Below are positions 7,599-17,042 of a DNA stretch of 64,000 bases, piece by piece. Under the pieces are notes generated by a model. It saw nothing but the letters and a program-made list of their open reading frames with translations, was not told where the DNA came from and ran no database searches. The stretch comes from Rubritalea marina DSM 17716 (GTDB lineage: Bacteria; Verrucomicrobiota; Verrucomicrobiia; Verrucomicrobiales; Akkermansiaceae): positions 1 to 64,000 of the forward strand of contig NZ_KB899259.1 in NCBI RefSeq assembly GCF_000378105.1, read 5' to 3'. The position numbers and the translations under genes are program-made. The number at the start of each line of letters is the position of its first letter. Positions within the stretch are counted from its first letter, which is position 1.

Positions 7599-8360
7599 AT
7601 GACGAATCTGAACACATCGTACTTGCCCAGCCCTATTAGATCGTCTTATCTAGACACCATGCTACCCGAAGTTGAGTCTCTCCTCATTGTTCAAGACCGC
7701 GATCAAAAAATCCTCATCCAACGCCGTGAGCTTGAGCGCGTCCCACGCGACAAAGCGAGTGCTGAAGACAAGCTCAGCAACGACAAATCCGCGGTATCCT
7801 GTGCCAAAGAAGCGTACCAAGAAAACCAAGTTGCCATCAAAAACACCGAGCTCGATATCGCCACTCGCCGAGACACGATCGCCAAGCTTAAAACCCAGCA
7901 GTTTGAAACAAAGAAGAACGAAGAGTACACTTCATTAGGAAAAGACGTCGAACGCTATGCTGAAATGATCGACGAGCTTGAAACCCAAGAGCTTGAACTG
8001 ATGGAGCAGGCTGATGAGCTCAAAGAAAAACACACCCAAGCGATCGCGGCACTAGAGGTAACGCAAAAAGAAGTCGACCAAGACATCGCGCATCTCGAAG
8101 TAAAGGCTAACGAGTGCCAAGGCCGCCTTGATGAACTACTCTCTGAGCGAAGCGAACTCATTGCCAAGGTAGACGACAATCTCATCACCCTCTACGAACG
8201 CCTCCTCAAGACAAAAGGCAACGACCCCGTGGTTCCCCTGAAAGGATCTCAATGCGGCGGGTGCCACATGAAGGTCACCCCCTCCACCGTCGCAAGTGTG
8301 CTTGCAGAAAAAGGCATCACTCAATGTGAGAACTGTGGTCGCATCCTCTACCAGTCATAG
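7599..8360 (+). CDS. Coiled-coil protein with C-terminal C4 zinc ribbon (CT398/CdsZ-like)
   Basis: 253 residues. Residues 30-190 are a long antiparallel coiled coil rich in E, K, Q and L. The C-terminus has a four-cysteine zinc ribbon, CGGCHMKV ... CENCGRIL. This is the architecture of the C4-type zinc-ribbon family (DUF164) represented by chlamydial CT398/CdsZ. Those proteins are proposed to bridge protein complexes. The start is ambiguous: 7599 gives a 20-residue N-terminal extension, and an internal Met at 7659 (MLPEVESLL) may be the real start. dusB follows 73 nt downstream on the same strand, so they may form an operon. Confidence 0.85.
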   Translation: MTNLNTSYLPSPIRSSYLDTMLPEVESLLIVQDRDQKILIQRRELERVPRDKASAEDKLSNDKSAVSCAKEAYQENQVAIKNTELDIATRRDTIAKLKTQQFETKKNEEYTSLGKDVERYAEMIDELETQELELMEQADELKEKHTQAIAALEVTQKEVDQDIAHLEVKANECQGRLDELLSERSELIAKVDDNLITLYERLLKTKGNDPVVPLKGSQCGGCHMKVTPSTVASVLAEKGITQCENCGRILYQS

Positions 8361-8433
8361 TCCTTCCTGCTTTTTATCATTGATGATTCAATGAGATCTG
8401 GCATCAAGCGGCCAACACGCACCCACAACAACG

Positions 8434-9447
8434 ATGCTTCCTTGGTTTGATCACGGCAAATTCCCACTCTTCCTAGCGCCTATGGCTGGGGTCACCGACG
8501 TCACCTTCCGCACCATTTGTAAGGAACTCGGGGCCGATGTGATGGTCACAGAATTTGTTTCAGCTGAAGGGATCGTGCGTCGTGACGACCGCACCCGTAA
8601 GTACACCGAGTTCCATGAAGGTCAGCGGCCAGTAGGCGTCCAACTCTTTGGCGCCGATGGTGAGCGCATGGGCGAAGCTGCCAAAAAAATCATCGATTGG
8701 AAGCAACCTGACTTTATTGATATCAATTTTGGCTGCCCGGTGTCCAAAGTGGTTTCAAAGAATGGTGGATCCTCACTTTTAAAAGACTGCCCATTGCTCG
8801 CCTCAGTGGCCTCAGGAGTCGCAAAGGCAGTGGGCGACCAAGTCCCAGTAACTGCCAAAATCCGCGTGGGTTGGGATGAAAAACACATCAATGCTCTAGA
8901 AGTCTGCAAGACGCTAGAAGACTGCGGCATGCAGCAGATCGCGATCCATGGCCGCACCCGCTCCCAAGGCTATCGCGGCGAAGCCAATTGGGATATCATC
9001 AACGAATGCGCAGAATCATCCAACATTCCCATCATCGGCAATGGCGACATCACCTCAGGTCTCGACGTAGCAAAGCGCAAAAATGAGACTGCAGTTTCGG
9101 GCCTCATGATCGGTCGTGCAGCCATGCAAAACCCATGGATTTTCAAAGAGGCAAAGCATTACCTTGAAACAGGCGAAATCCTCCCACCCATTGAGATCGA
9201 AGAACGCTGGCACCTCATCATCCGCCACTGCACACTCGCCACCCAAAGCGACCGTTACGGAGGCGAAGAAAAACACACCATCATGGCCATGCGTTCCCGT
9301 TTGATGGCATATTGTAAAGGATTCTCCGGCGCCAAAGCTCTGCGCCAAAAGCTCTGCCAAGTCGTCTCCGTCACCGAACTCGAAGACATTGCAGCAGCTC
9401 ACCTTTCAGGCGTTTACGACCGCCAAAGCGATGCTTTGGGCGACTAG
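8434..9447 (+). CDS. dusB: tRNA-dihydrouridine synthase, DusB family
   Basis: 337 residues, an FMN-dependent TIM barrel that reduces uridine to dihydrouridine in tRNA D-loops. Seen: the N-terminal FMN-binding LAPMAGVTDVTFR, catalytic Cys101 in NFGCPVSKV, phosphate and FMN binding HGRTRSQGY, GNGDI and MIGRAAMQNPW, then a C-terminal helical tRNA-binding domain. Length is normal. Upstream sequence lacks a Shine-Dalgarno motif. Start at ATG 8434 is consistent with homologues beginning shortly before the first strand. Confidence 0.96.
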   Translation: MLPWFDHGKFPLFLAPMAGVTDVTFRTICKELGADVMVTEFVSAEGIVRRDDRTRKYTEFHEGQRPVGVQLFGADGERMGEAAKKIIDWKQPDFIDINFGCPVSKVVSKNGGSSLLKDCPLLASVASGVAKAVGDQVPVTAKIRVGWDEKHINALEVCKTLEDCGMQQIAIHGRTRSQGYRGEANWDIINECAESSNIPIIGNGDITSGLDVAKRKNETAVSGLMIGRAAMQNPWIFKEAKHYLETGEILPPIEIEERWHLIIRHCTLATQSDRYGGEEKHTIMAMRSRLMAYCKGFSGAKALRQKLCQVVSVTELEDIAAAHLSGVYDRQSDALGD

Positions 9448-9601
9448 AGAGGCTAGCAACCCTCACCTAGCCATCCTCCATCCCTTCACATCAAACCTAG
9501 CTGGATGGCTTGGAAACCCATCCCTGCCCGCCTAAAACTATCGCAGCAATCTCAAATCCCCCCTTCCTTATTTCCCGAGGATTGTATAGGATGCTAGGGT
9601 G

Positions 9602-10702
9602 ATGTCCCCCCGTGATGCATACATCGCTCTCAACATGTTACCCAAGATCGGCCCGATCAGGGTGCGGCGTCTGCTCAATGAACTCGGCAGTCCAGAGCGC
9701 GTCCTAGCCGCCCCCATCCATCGACTCGAACAAGTCGCTGGGGTCGGCACCGAATCCGCACAAATCATCCACCACTGGGAGAACCACTGCGACATCCAAA
9801 AAGAAATCTCGGAATGTGAAACACGTGGCATTCGCATCATCACGGCAGCCAGCGATGAATACCCTGAGTCCTTACGCCACATATACGACCCACCCCTCTT
9901 ACTCTACGTCTGGGGCAAGCTTATCCCAGCTGACCAACACGCAATCGCCATCGTAGGCTCGCGACGCTCCACCCACTACGGACAACAAGCAACCCGCGAT
10001 ATTGCAAGCCACCTCACCCGTACTGGCCACACAATCATCTCGGGATTAGCCCGTGGAATCGACACCCATGCGCACCGTGCCGCCATCGATGCCGGCGGCC
10101 GCACCATCGCTGTGATTGGCTCGGGGCTCGGCCAGATCTACCCACCGGAAAACATGAACTTAGCGCATGAAATCGCCAGTGGCCATGGCGCCGTAATCTC
10201 AGAATTCCCGGTTCATAAAAGACCCAATAAAATGACCTTCCCTCGACGCAATCGGATTGTGGCGGCATGCTCAAAAGGCATCCTTGTCACGGAATGCCCC
10301 TCTTGGTCAGGGTCCCTGATCACAGCACAGCTCGGATTAGAAATGGGCAAAAACATCTACGCGGTTCCCGGCCCGATTGATCGTCCTCATTCCTCTGGCT
10401 GCAATCAACTCATCCGAGATGGAGCCACATTGGTGCGCAGTGCCGACGACATCATCGAGGACTTCGAGGCCCTGCCGTTGATAGGAAAACTCCATGCCCA
10501 GCCACAAGCCACACCCGATCCATCACTCAGCGAAGAGGAAAGCTCGATCTATGCCGCGATCCAACTCCAAGACCAAAGTATCGATAGCCTTGTGGACCGC
10601 ACGCGGCTCCCCATCGCCACCATCATTAGCCAACTTCTACAGTTAGAGATGAAGCGCCTGGTCACCCAGCTACCCGGCCCCAGGTATACCCTTAGAAAAT
10701 AA
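9602..10702 (+). CDS. dprA: DNA-processing protein DprA
   Basis: About 366 residues. N-terminal helix-hairpin-helix-like region (LNMLPKIGPIRVRRLLNE), a Rossmann-like fold with AIVGSRRST, the signature SGLARGIDTHAHRAA, IAVIGSGL, FPRRNRIVAACS and VPGPIDRPHSSGCNQLI. The C-terminal winged-helix-like domain ends TQLPGPRYTL. DprA binds incoming single-stranded DNA and loads RecA during natural transformation, so the organism may be competent. ATG 9602 is preferred over GTG 9599. It converges with the PEP-CTERM gene; no terminator hairpin is visible in the 18-nt gap. Confidence 0.96.
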   Translation: MSPRDAYIALNMLPKIGPIRVRRLLNELGSPERVLAAPIHRLEQVAGVGTESAQIIHHWENHCDIQKEISECETRGIRIITAASDEYPESLRHIYDPPLLLYVWGKLIPADQHAIAIVGSRRSTHYGQQATRDIASHLTRTGHTIISGLARGIDTHAHRAAIDAGGRTIAVIGSGLGQIYPPENMNLAHEIASGHGAVISEFPVHKRPNKMTFPRRNRIVAACSKGILVTECPSWSGSLITAQLGLEMGKNIYAVPGPIDRPHSSGCNQLIRDGATLVRSADDIIEDFEALPLIGKLHAQPQATPDPSLSEEESSIYAAIQLQDQSIDSLVDRTRLPIATIISQLLQLEMKRLVTQLPGPRYTLRK

Positions 10703-10720
10703 AAAAATCGTTCTCGAAAT

Positions 10721-11752
10721 CTAAGTACGCTTGCGGCGCAGCATCAAAACTAAAGAGCCAAAGCCTAGAAGCGATAATGAGCTTGGTTCAGGAACAAGCG
10801 CTACGTCAGCGCGCAGCTGGAAAGATGTCACAGTCTGGTAAACAAAACCTTTTGTCACTTCATCGACATCTAACGCTGTGGCTGCTGTCGCGTCATCTTC
10901 TATCCATGCATTGACAAATTCACCTTCTAACTCAAAAGCTGAGTCATTCCCAAACCCGTAAGTTGTGGCATCTGTATCACCCCCATTAACAGCCAGACCT
11001 TTCGTGAACGTGAGAGTAATCTGATTTACTTCAGCCAAAGCTTCTCCTATATCGCCGGGATCAACATCTAGAATACCCGAGGACTCTTGATCCACAGATT
11101 CATAGGCTCCATCAATCGTCCCCACGGTAGCGGCATAAACGTAATTCGTACCTTGATGCGTTGTATTATACAAAGACATCGTTACCGTAAATTCGCTCAC
11201 AGAAGTAGGATCGAAAGTGAAGACACCGATACCGTCATGACCGGTACTCCAAACACCATCAACACCATTGATACTAAATGTAGGGTTCGCTGGTAATGCC
11301 GTATTGAATGCAACATCGGGAGCAGTTATATCGACTTCCAGATCAACAAAATTTGGCGAACCAGCATCCTCATCCTTCAAGTGCAGCACATGGGTGTAAG
11401 TTGCGTCAACTGGGCGCACTGCTAACATCTCAGCCTCTGTGTCGTAGTTGTGACCACGCTTCCATAATTCATATTGTGTGCTGTATGGGATTTCATCCAC
11501 TACGCCACCATTAATCTTCACTCCATAGTATTCAGACTCCCCACCAGGTATCCACTCTCCAGTAAACGCATCTGATTCTCCGTCCATTGGACCACTTACA
11601 TCATCAAAACCATCGTACGAGACGATCGTCGAACTAGACTCATCAGTCTGATAAGAATACGTCTCCACACTTGAGAAAAAACCAACCGACACCGTAGAGG
11701 CTGAACATAAACCCGCTCCAGCCACCAATAAGAGAGATGTAATAATCTTCAT
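10721..11752 (-). CDS. Secreted PEP-CTERM protein, function unknown
   Basis: 343 residues. Signal peptide MKIITSLLLVAGAGLCSAST. An acidic Ser/Thr/Asp-rich beta-strand body carries no recognised catalytic motif. The C-terminal sorting signal consists of VPEPSS, a hydrophobic stretch and RRKRT. Such proteins are recognised by an exosortase at the VPEP motif, cleaved and attached or exported with extracellular polymer. Exosortase genes are present at 39897-41591 and 62025-62954. Strong compositional bias (few Lys/Arg until the tail) is typical of exported surface proteins. Upstream, TATTAA-TTGC-TTAATA at 11757-11772 is an AT-rich palindrome that might be regulatory. Confidence 0.9.
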   Translation of the reverse strand: MKIITSLLLVAGAGLCSASTVSVGFFSSVETYSYQTDESSSTIVSYDGFDDVSGPMDGESDAFTGEWIPGGESEYYGVKINGGVVDEIPYSTQYELWKRGHNYDTEAEMLAVRPVDATYTHVLHLKDEDAGSPNFVDLEVDITAPDVAFNTALPANPTFSINGVDGVWSTGHDGIGVFTFDPTSVSEFTVTMSLYNTTHQGTNYVYAATVGTIDGAYESVDQESSGILDVDPGDIGEALAEVNQITLTFTKGLAVNGGDTDATTYGFGNDSAFELEGEFVNAWIEDDATAATALDVDEVTKGFVYQTVTSFQLRADVALVPEPSSLSLLGFGSLVLMLRRKRT

Positions 11753-11979
11753 AATGTATTAATTGCTTAATATAACAGCACACCTAACACCGTCCAATCA
11801 CCATAGCAAGTAATTGCATTGATAGTTTTCTTCAATCTATGAATGAGCGAAATAATGAATCATACTGCGCTGAAGCACTTAAAAAAAGCGACGAATTATC
11901 CTGACTTACATCTTGCCAGCTCACTGGCCTGCGCCTACTCTAGTATTAGATCTCAGTCACTCAAGCATTCAACCCAAAG

Positions 11980-11996
11980 TTGGCACACTAGTTGCT
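11980..11996 (+). promoter_or_regulatory. Sigma-54 (RpoN) promoter of glnB
   Basis: TTGGCACACTAGTTGCT matches the -24/-12 consensus (TGGCAC-N5-TTGCW), with GG and GC separated by exactly 10 nt. It lies 26 nt upstream of the glnB start, giving a predicted transcript start near 12007. This links glnB to nitrogen-responsive RpoN control. I see no clear NtrC-type enhancer palindrome in the upstream 250 nt. Confidence 0.85.
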
Positions 11997-12003
11997 AGCA
12001 TGA

Positions 12004-12369
<366 letters not shown>

Positions 12370-12397
12370 TCGCCGCAACAGATTTTTTCTAACTACG

Positions 12398-12429
12398 AGC
12401 CACACAACAGATTTGTTGTGTGGCTTTTT
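12398..12429 (+). terminator. Intrinsic terminator of glnB
   Basis: A perfect 12-bp stem AGCCACACAACA/TGTTGTGTGGCT with a GATT loop, followed by TTTT, 28 nt after the glnB stop. Confidence 0.93.
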
Positions 12430-12457
12430 CGTGCTCGGTCGTTAGGCTTCTTGGCAG

Positions 12458-13534
12458 ATGAAGATGTCTTCAAAATTTGTGGTTCGCCTAGGAGCTTGGT
12501 CGCTGATCATGCTCTACCTTTTGATTGACCTTGTGATTTTCGAAGGCCCAGTGAAGCAAGGAGTCTACAAGATGCAGGGACACCCAGCGGCAAAAGCTGC
12601 CAACGACACCAAACAAGGGATTATTGCACGCGTTTTTGGCAAACCAATCTATCTCAGCCAAGTCGACTACACCGTAGATGAACGACTCTGGCGCAATGGT
12701 AGGAATCGTTCAGAGCTCAGCCAAGCCACCAGAAAAGCCATGCGTGAATCAGCGCTGCGTGAGCTCTGTGACTTTGCCATTCTCAGAGAGAAAGTAGCAC
12801 TCAACCGAGACAGCTACCCCGTCGACGAAAGCGAGCTTGAAGAAGCTTACGCCCGATTTGCCAGCAGATTCACCACCCCAGACGCATTCGCGCAAGCACT
12901 AAAAACCATGCATTACAAGGGAAGCCAAGAGGTCAAAATGCGCCTCGAGGCCAGGATCCAGCAGAACAACTACCTAGAAGACAAAATCCAACCCGGGATC
13001 TCAGTAAGCAACGAAGAAGCCAAGGCATGGTATCACGACCACCTAGCTGAACTGAGCATCCCCGAACTCCGCCACACGCGCCATATCTTCATCAGCAAGC
13101 AACATCATAATGCAACCCAAGCCCTCCGCAAACTAGAGCCAGCCCTAGACGCCATCATAGCAGACCGCAGCCAATTCCAGAGATACAACCAACAACTCAA
13201 CAACGACCCACGTGCCAAGACACGCCAAGGATCATTGGGAGCACTAACCCTCCAGCGCTGCCTTCCGGACATAGCCGATACAATCTTCTCCATGGAGGCC
13301 AACACCCCAGTAATTATCGAATCAACATTAGGCTGGCACCTCATTGAAGTCACCAAAATCGAAGCCTCACACCAACCCGCCTTTGCAGATGTGAAGGCCC
13401 AGATCATGACAACTCTGGAGAACACAAGACGTAAGGGTGCCGTGGCGGAATACCGACGCAACCTACGACTCCAACATTCAGAGAAAATCATCATCCACGA
13501 AAAATTACTCGATGCTGACTGGACTGGTGAATAA
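12458..13534 (+). CDS. Membrane-anchored parvulin-type peptidyl-prolyl isomerase (PpiC/SurA family)
   Basis: 358 residues. One N-terminal transmembrane segment (about 8-30) probably anchors it facing the periplasm. A SurA-like helical N-domain (about 50-185) precedes a parvulin domain (about 205-310). Parvulin hallmarks: the strand ELRHTRHIFISK, a QGSLGALT-type loop with the conserved GxLG pattern, the LPDIADTIFSM segment and the terminal STLGWHLIEVTK with the active-site His. It likely assists folding of envelope proteins. It follows the glnB terminator and precedes the acyl-CoA reductase by 62 nt, so it may head a block running through tlyA. Confidence 0.88.
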   Translation: MKMSSKFVVRLGAWSLIMLYLLIDLVIFEGPVKQGVYKMQGHPAAKAANDTKQGIIARVFGKPIYLSQVDYTVDERLWRNGRNRSELSQATRKAMRESALRELCDFAILREKVALNRDSYPVDESELEEAYARFASRFTTPDAFAQALKTMHYKGSQEVKMRLEARIQQNNYLEDKIQPGISVSNEEAKAWYHDHLAELSIPELRHTRHIFISKQHHNATQALRKLEPALDAIIADRSQFQRYNQQLNNDPRAKTRQGSLGALTLQRCLPDIADTIFSMEANTPVIIESTLGWHLIEVTKIEASHQPAFADVKAQIMTTLENTRRKGAVAEYRRNLRLQHSEKIIIHEKLLDADWTGE

Positions 13535-13596
13535 GGTTGAGCCTGGCAAGCTGAGCCTCTATGGCTAGCCCACAACCTAGTCACTGACTCAAGATC

Positions 13597-14691
13597 ATGA
13601 ACACCGAAGAACGAGCCCACCACCTAGCCAAAGCAGCCGCTCCAGTGGCACGCTTTCTCGGTGAGTTCTCGGCCAATGATCTATTAGATTGGCTCCAACA
13701 TGAACTCGGCGACTGGCGGGCCTTGGATGACTTTCAGCAAGTCGGCAACATCCTCACCAAAGCCAAAGCACTCAAACTCCTTCACGTAGTCAGTGGAAAC
13801 ACCCCGCACGCTGGGCTCCAGTCGATGCTTCGCGGCCTCCTCATAGGCGCAGAGAACTGCATCAAAGTACCTTCTAGCCTTTCACTAAAGCTTGGAACCG
13901 ACGCCCAACACACGATTCCGGCACTCGGAACCTTCTTCGCAGCATTACCAACCGAGCTGCAGGCACGCTGTCACTTCACCACCGAGCTCGATGATCACAC
14001 CCTAAGTTCGGCCGATTGCGTGATTGCCATCGGTTCGGATGAAGCCATCGCCGCCGTACATGCTCGCCTGACACCCCAGCAACGATTCATCCCTCACGGC
14101 CACAAACTCAGCATCGGCCTCATCGACAAGCCGAACTCAAAGCACGCCCAGCTCGCAGCTCGCGACGCCTCGATCTTCAACCAAAACGGTTGCCTTTCCC
14201 CCCACGCGATTTACGTGCAACAGGACGCCGCAGCCTTTGCTCCGATGCTCGCCGAGGCGATGGAGCGCTATGCCGAGAGCGACCCGCGCGGCGAGATCGG
14301 CCTCTCCGAGAGTGGTGCCATCCGCAACCTCCGCGAGACCACCCGCTACCGCGCCGCCCAATCCCCAGAGAAGATCCAGCTCTACGAAAGCGATGGCGAC
14401 ACCAGATGGACCGTCATCTACGACGAGAGCCCAAGGCTCGAACTCTGTCCAGGAAACCGCTGCATCTACGTCCGCCCATGGCCCGAAGACCTCAGCACCC
14501 TAGGCTCCGAAGTGGAATACCTCAGCACCATCGCACTCGCACCATTGCCAAAGCTACTCGACACCGTCGCTCCGCTCGAAGCACCCCGCATTTGCCAGCT
14601 AGGCCAAGCCCAATTCCCGGACCTCTTCTGGCACCACGACGGCTTCGCCCCACTGGCCAGTCTAGTCACCTGGCAAGACATCCACCTCTAA
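13597..14691 (+). CDS. LuxC-like acyl-CoA reductase (aldehyde dehydrogenase superfamily)
   Basis: 364 residues. It matches the LuxC/acyl-CoA reductase family: VVSGNTPHAGLQSMLRG then ENCIKVPS in the nucleotide-binding half, and the nucleophile segment DASIFNQNGCLSPHAIYV with Cys199. LuxC-family enzymes reduce acyl-CoA or acyl-protein thioesters to aldehydes with NADPH. No LuxE-like synthetase, acyl carrier protein or luciferase gene is adjacent, so the substrate and product use are unknown. It is shorter than bioluminescence LuxC (about 480) and resembles the compact LuxC-like proteins of other bacteria. It sits in a same-strand block with translation genes (IF-1-like, selB, tlyA), with which I see no functional link. 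Confidence 0.8.
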   Translation: MNTEERAHHLAKAAAPVARFLGEFSANDLLDWLQHELGDWRALDDFQQVGNILTKAKALKLLHVVSGNTPHAGLQSMLRGLLIGAENCIKVPSSLSLKLGTDAQHTIPALGTFFAALPTELQARCHFTTELDDHTLSSADCVIAIGSDEAIAAVHARLTPQQRFIPHGHKLSIGLIDKPNSKHAQLAARDASIFNQNGCLSPHAIYVQQDAAAFAPMLAEAMERYAESDPRGEIGLSESGAIRNLRETTRYRAAQSPEKIQLYESDGDTRWTVIYDESPRLELCPGNRCIYVRPWPEDLSTLGSEVEYLSTIALAPLPKLLDTVAPLEAPRICQLGQAQFPDLFWHHDGFAPLASLVTWQDIHL

Positions 14692-14756
14692 AGAAACGGC
14701 TCCCCAGAGCTGCACCCCCCCCCAACAACCAATAACTTTTAACCAACAACTATCCA

Positions 14757-14972
14757 GTGAAAGACACACCCATCCGCACCACCGCCACCATCACCGAAAA
14801 GCGTGAAGATGGCAAAACATTCATCGTCACACTCCCCAATGGCAAGACCTCGCTCGGCCATTCCCAACTCAAGCACAAAGCCTACCGCGATTCCCTAGAA
14901 ATCGGCGACCAAGTCACCGTGGAGATGACTCCCTTCGACTTCAACAAAGCCAGAATCATCCCTACGGATTAG
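14757..14972 (+). CDS. Translation initiation factor IF-1-like OB-fold protein
   Basis: 71 residues, the same length as IF-1, starting with GTG at 14757. The pattern ATITEKREDGKTFIVTLPNG, then GDQVTVEMTPFDFNKARI, follows the IF-1 S1/OB fold (compare VxLxNGxxVLAHISGK...GDKVTVELSPYDLTRGRI). It is diverged in the central loop (LGHSQLKHKAYRDSL). It could be the only IF-1, or a paralogue. No Shine-Dalgarno is visible, and the 24 nt around its start nearly match those around the tlyA start. It lies between the acyl-CoA reductase and selB. A 9-nt poly-C run (14715-14723) sits 34 nt upstream. Confidence 0.8.
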   Translation: MKDTPIRTTATITEKREDGKTFIVTLPNGKTSLGHSQLKHKAYRDSLEIGDQVTVEMTPFDFNKARIIPTD

Positions 14973-15050
14973 TACCTTGCTTAGGACTCATGAGGCACCA
15001 AACCCAGCGCCTCCGCGCTACTTCCTCCCCAAAGAACTAACCATCATTCC

Positions 15051-17003
15051 ATGCACATCATCCTCGGCACTGCTGGTCACATCGACCACGGCAAGTCATC
15101 TCTGACCCAAGCCCTGACAGGTATTGACCCCGATCGCCTGCCCGAGGAAAAGCAACGTGGCGTCACCATCGAGCTTGGCTTCGCCCACCTCACACTCGAG
15201 GAGTTTGAGATTGGCCTCATTGATGTCCCTGGCCACGCCGACTTCATCAACAACATGGTATCCGGAGTAGGCGCTCTCGATATCGCCCTCTTCATCGTGG
15301 CGGCCGACGATGGTTGGATGCCTCAATCCGAGGAACACCTACAGATTTTAAACTACCTTGGCATCGACAATGTCATCGTCGTACTCACCAAATCCGACCT
15401 AGCCGAGGACCTCGAATTCACCACCGAGTTGGTAAAGGAAGAGCTCATTGGTACTTCTCTTGAACACGCCTCAATCTTTCCTGTTTCATCACACACAGGC
15501 GACGGCCTCGATGCTCTGAAAGCAGAAATTGTAAAACGAGCGAGAGACCTAGCGACCTCTCCCAAGCACCACATCCCACGCCTCCATGTTGATCGCGCCT
15601 TCTCACCAAAAGGAGCAGGCACCGTCGTTACCGGCACGCTCACTGGGCAGCCGCTCTCAGCTGGTGAAGAACTCATCAGCCTCCCCGAAGCGCTCAGCGC
15701 CACCATCCGCAAAGTTCAAAACCACCAACAATCAATCGACTCCAGCGTCAGCGGCATGCGCACTGCGCTCAACCTCCCCGACCTCCCACTCAAACAACGT
15801 GGAAAACCTGGCGTTGGCCGAGGCTCCTTGCTCACCCTTCCTGGTCACCTAGAGCCAGTCAGCACCATCGATGTCACACTCACGCGCGCTAAGCGCGAAG
15901 TCAGCGGCCAATCCGCCACAAGCCGAGCAATCAAAAACACCGAGACAGTCGTCCTCCACCACGGCACCAGCCGCATCAAAGCCCGGGTCATTCTCAATGA
16001 CCGCAGCAAGCTCGAACTCGGCGACTCATGCTTTGCCCAATTGCGCCTAGAATCTCCCATACCAGCCTGCATTGGCGATCGCTTCGTCCTGCGCGACGGT
16101 GGCCAACAAGGCACCCTAGCCGGTGGCGCCGTGCTCGATCCCTCCGCGCAAGCTCGTGGCTTCCGCACCCCTGAGCGCAAAGCCTTCCTCGAACTCCGCC
16201 AAGAGCACCCAGAGCAACTGCGCCACATCATCCTGAGCGAACTTAGCAAATCACCTGCTTCTAGCCAGCCCGGCAAAGTCGGCGGCTGGGTTTCTAGCTG
16301 CTGCCCCGTCGCCAACACACCATTCACTCGCGAGCACCAACAAAAGACCTGCGAAAAGCTGGCGAAGGAAAAGAAACTCATCAGCCGAGGCGAGTTTCTC
16401 ATCGCCCCCAAATGGTGGAAAGAATCCGTGGGTGAAGCAGCTCAACTCATTGACCAATGGCACCGCAGCCATCCCGATGCACCCTCGCTACCGCTCAACC
16501 AATGGCGCAGCGAACTCAGTAGCCACTCGATCCCTAGCCAGCTTCATGACATTATCGAAGACCACTTGCTCAAATCCGGCTACATCAAGCAACAAGACGG
16601 GCTCGCCCATGAGAACCACTCGCTCGAACTCCCAGACCGGCTCGTCAGCATCGGCAATAGCTTGCTCAAAAAGTACCAAGACGCCGGACTCGAACCCGCG
16701 CCAAGGATCGACATGGCACCAGACGAGAGTGCCAAGCAAGCACTGCAATTCCTGATCCGCTCAGGCCAAATCACCGAGCTCGACCCCAAGGCCTTGCTCG
16801 CCGCAGATCATTACCAAAGCCTGCGCCACAAGGTTATCGACTTCATCCAAGGCCAAGGCCAAGCCACCGCTGGAGAAATCCGCGAAGCCAGCGGCGCCAG
16901 CAGAAAGTACATCATGCCACTCCTAGAATCTCTAGACGCCGAAGGCATCACCCGCCGCGACGGAGACTACAGAAGCCTCGCCCACACGTCCCAGCGGGGC
17001 TAG
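15051..17003 (+). CDS. selB: Selenocysteine-specific translation elongation factor SelB
   Basis: 650 residues. N-terminal GTPase: G1 GTAGHIDHGKSSL, GVTIELGFA switch I, DVPGHADFI (G3), TKSD (G4). It then has EF-Tu-like domains II-III (FSPKGAGTVVTGTL, GRGSLLTLPG) and a C-terminal array of winged-helix domains (about 400-645) that in SelB bind the mRNA SECIS hairpin. It delivers Sec-tRNA to recoded UGA codons. The IELGFA signature and the winged-helix tail distinguish it from EF-Tu and IF-2. Its presence implies selA, selC and selD elsewhere in the genome; none is in this window. A likely client is encoded at 5108-5671. Confidence 0.95.
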   Translation: MHIILGTAGHIDHGKSSLTQALTGIDPDRLPEEKQRGVTIELGFAHLTLEEFEIGLIDVPGHADFINNMVSGVGALDIALFIVAADDGWMPQSEEHLQILNYLGIDNVIVVLTKSDLAEDLEFTTELVKEELIGTSLEHASIFPVSSHTGDGLDALKAEIVKRARDLATSPKHHIPRLHVDRAFSPKGAGTVVTGTLTGQPLSAGEELISLPEALSATIRKVQNHQQSIDSSVSGMRTALNLPDLPLKQRGKPGVGRGSLLTLPGHLEPVSTIDVTLTRAKREVSGQSATSRAIKNTETVVLHHGTSRIKARVILNDRSKLELGDSCFAQLRLESPIPACIGDRFVLRDGGQQGTLAGGAVLDPSAQARGFRTPERKAFLELRQEHPEQLRHIILSELSKSPASSQPGKVGGWVSSCCPVANTPFTREHQQKTCEKLAKEKKLISRGEFLIAPKWWKESVGEAAQLIDQWHRSHPDAPSLPLNQWRSELSSHSIPSQLHDIIEDHLLKSGYIKQQDGLAHENHSLELPDRLVSIGNSLLKKYQDAGLEPAPRIDMAPDESAKQALQFLIRSGQITELDPKALLAADHYQSLRHKVIDFIQGQGQATAGEIREASGASRKYIMPLLESLDAEGITRRDGDYRSLAHTSQRG

Positions 17004-17042
17004 GCACCCAACAACGAATCACCATTCACCAATAACTATCCG

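Noticed and set aside
14715-14723. Run of nine C as a phase-variation switch
   Set aside because: Intergenic, 34 nt before a housekeeping-type gene; no sign of a contingency locus. Might only be a hard-to-sequence stretch.
15845-16411. 188-codon minus-strand frame inside selB
   Set aside because: Shadow of selB with biased composition.
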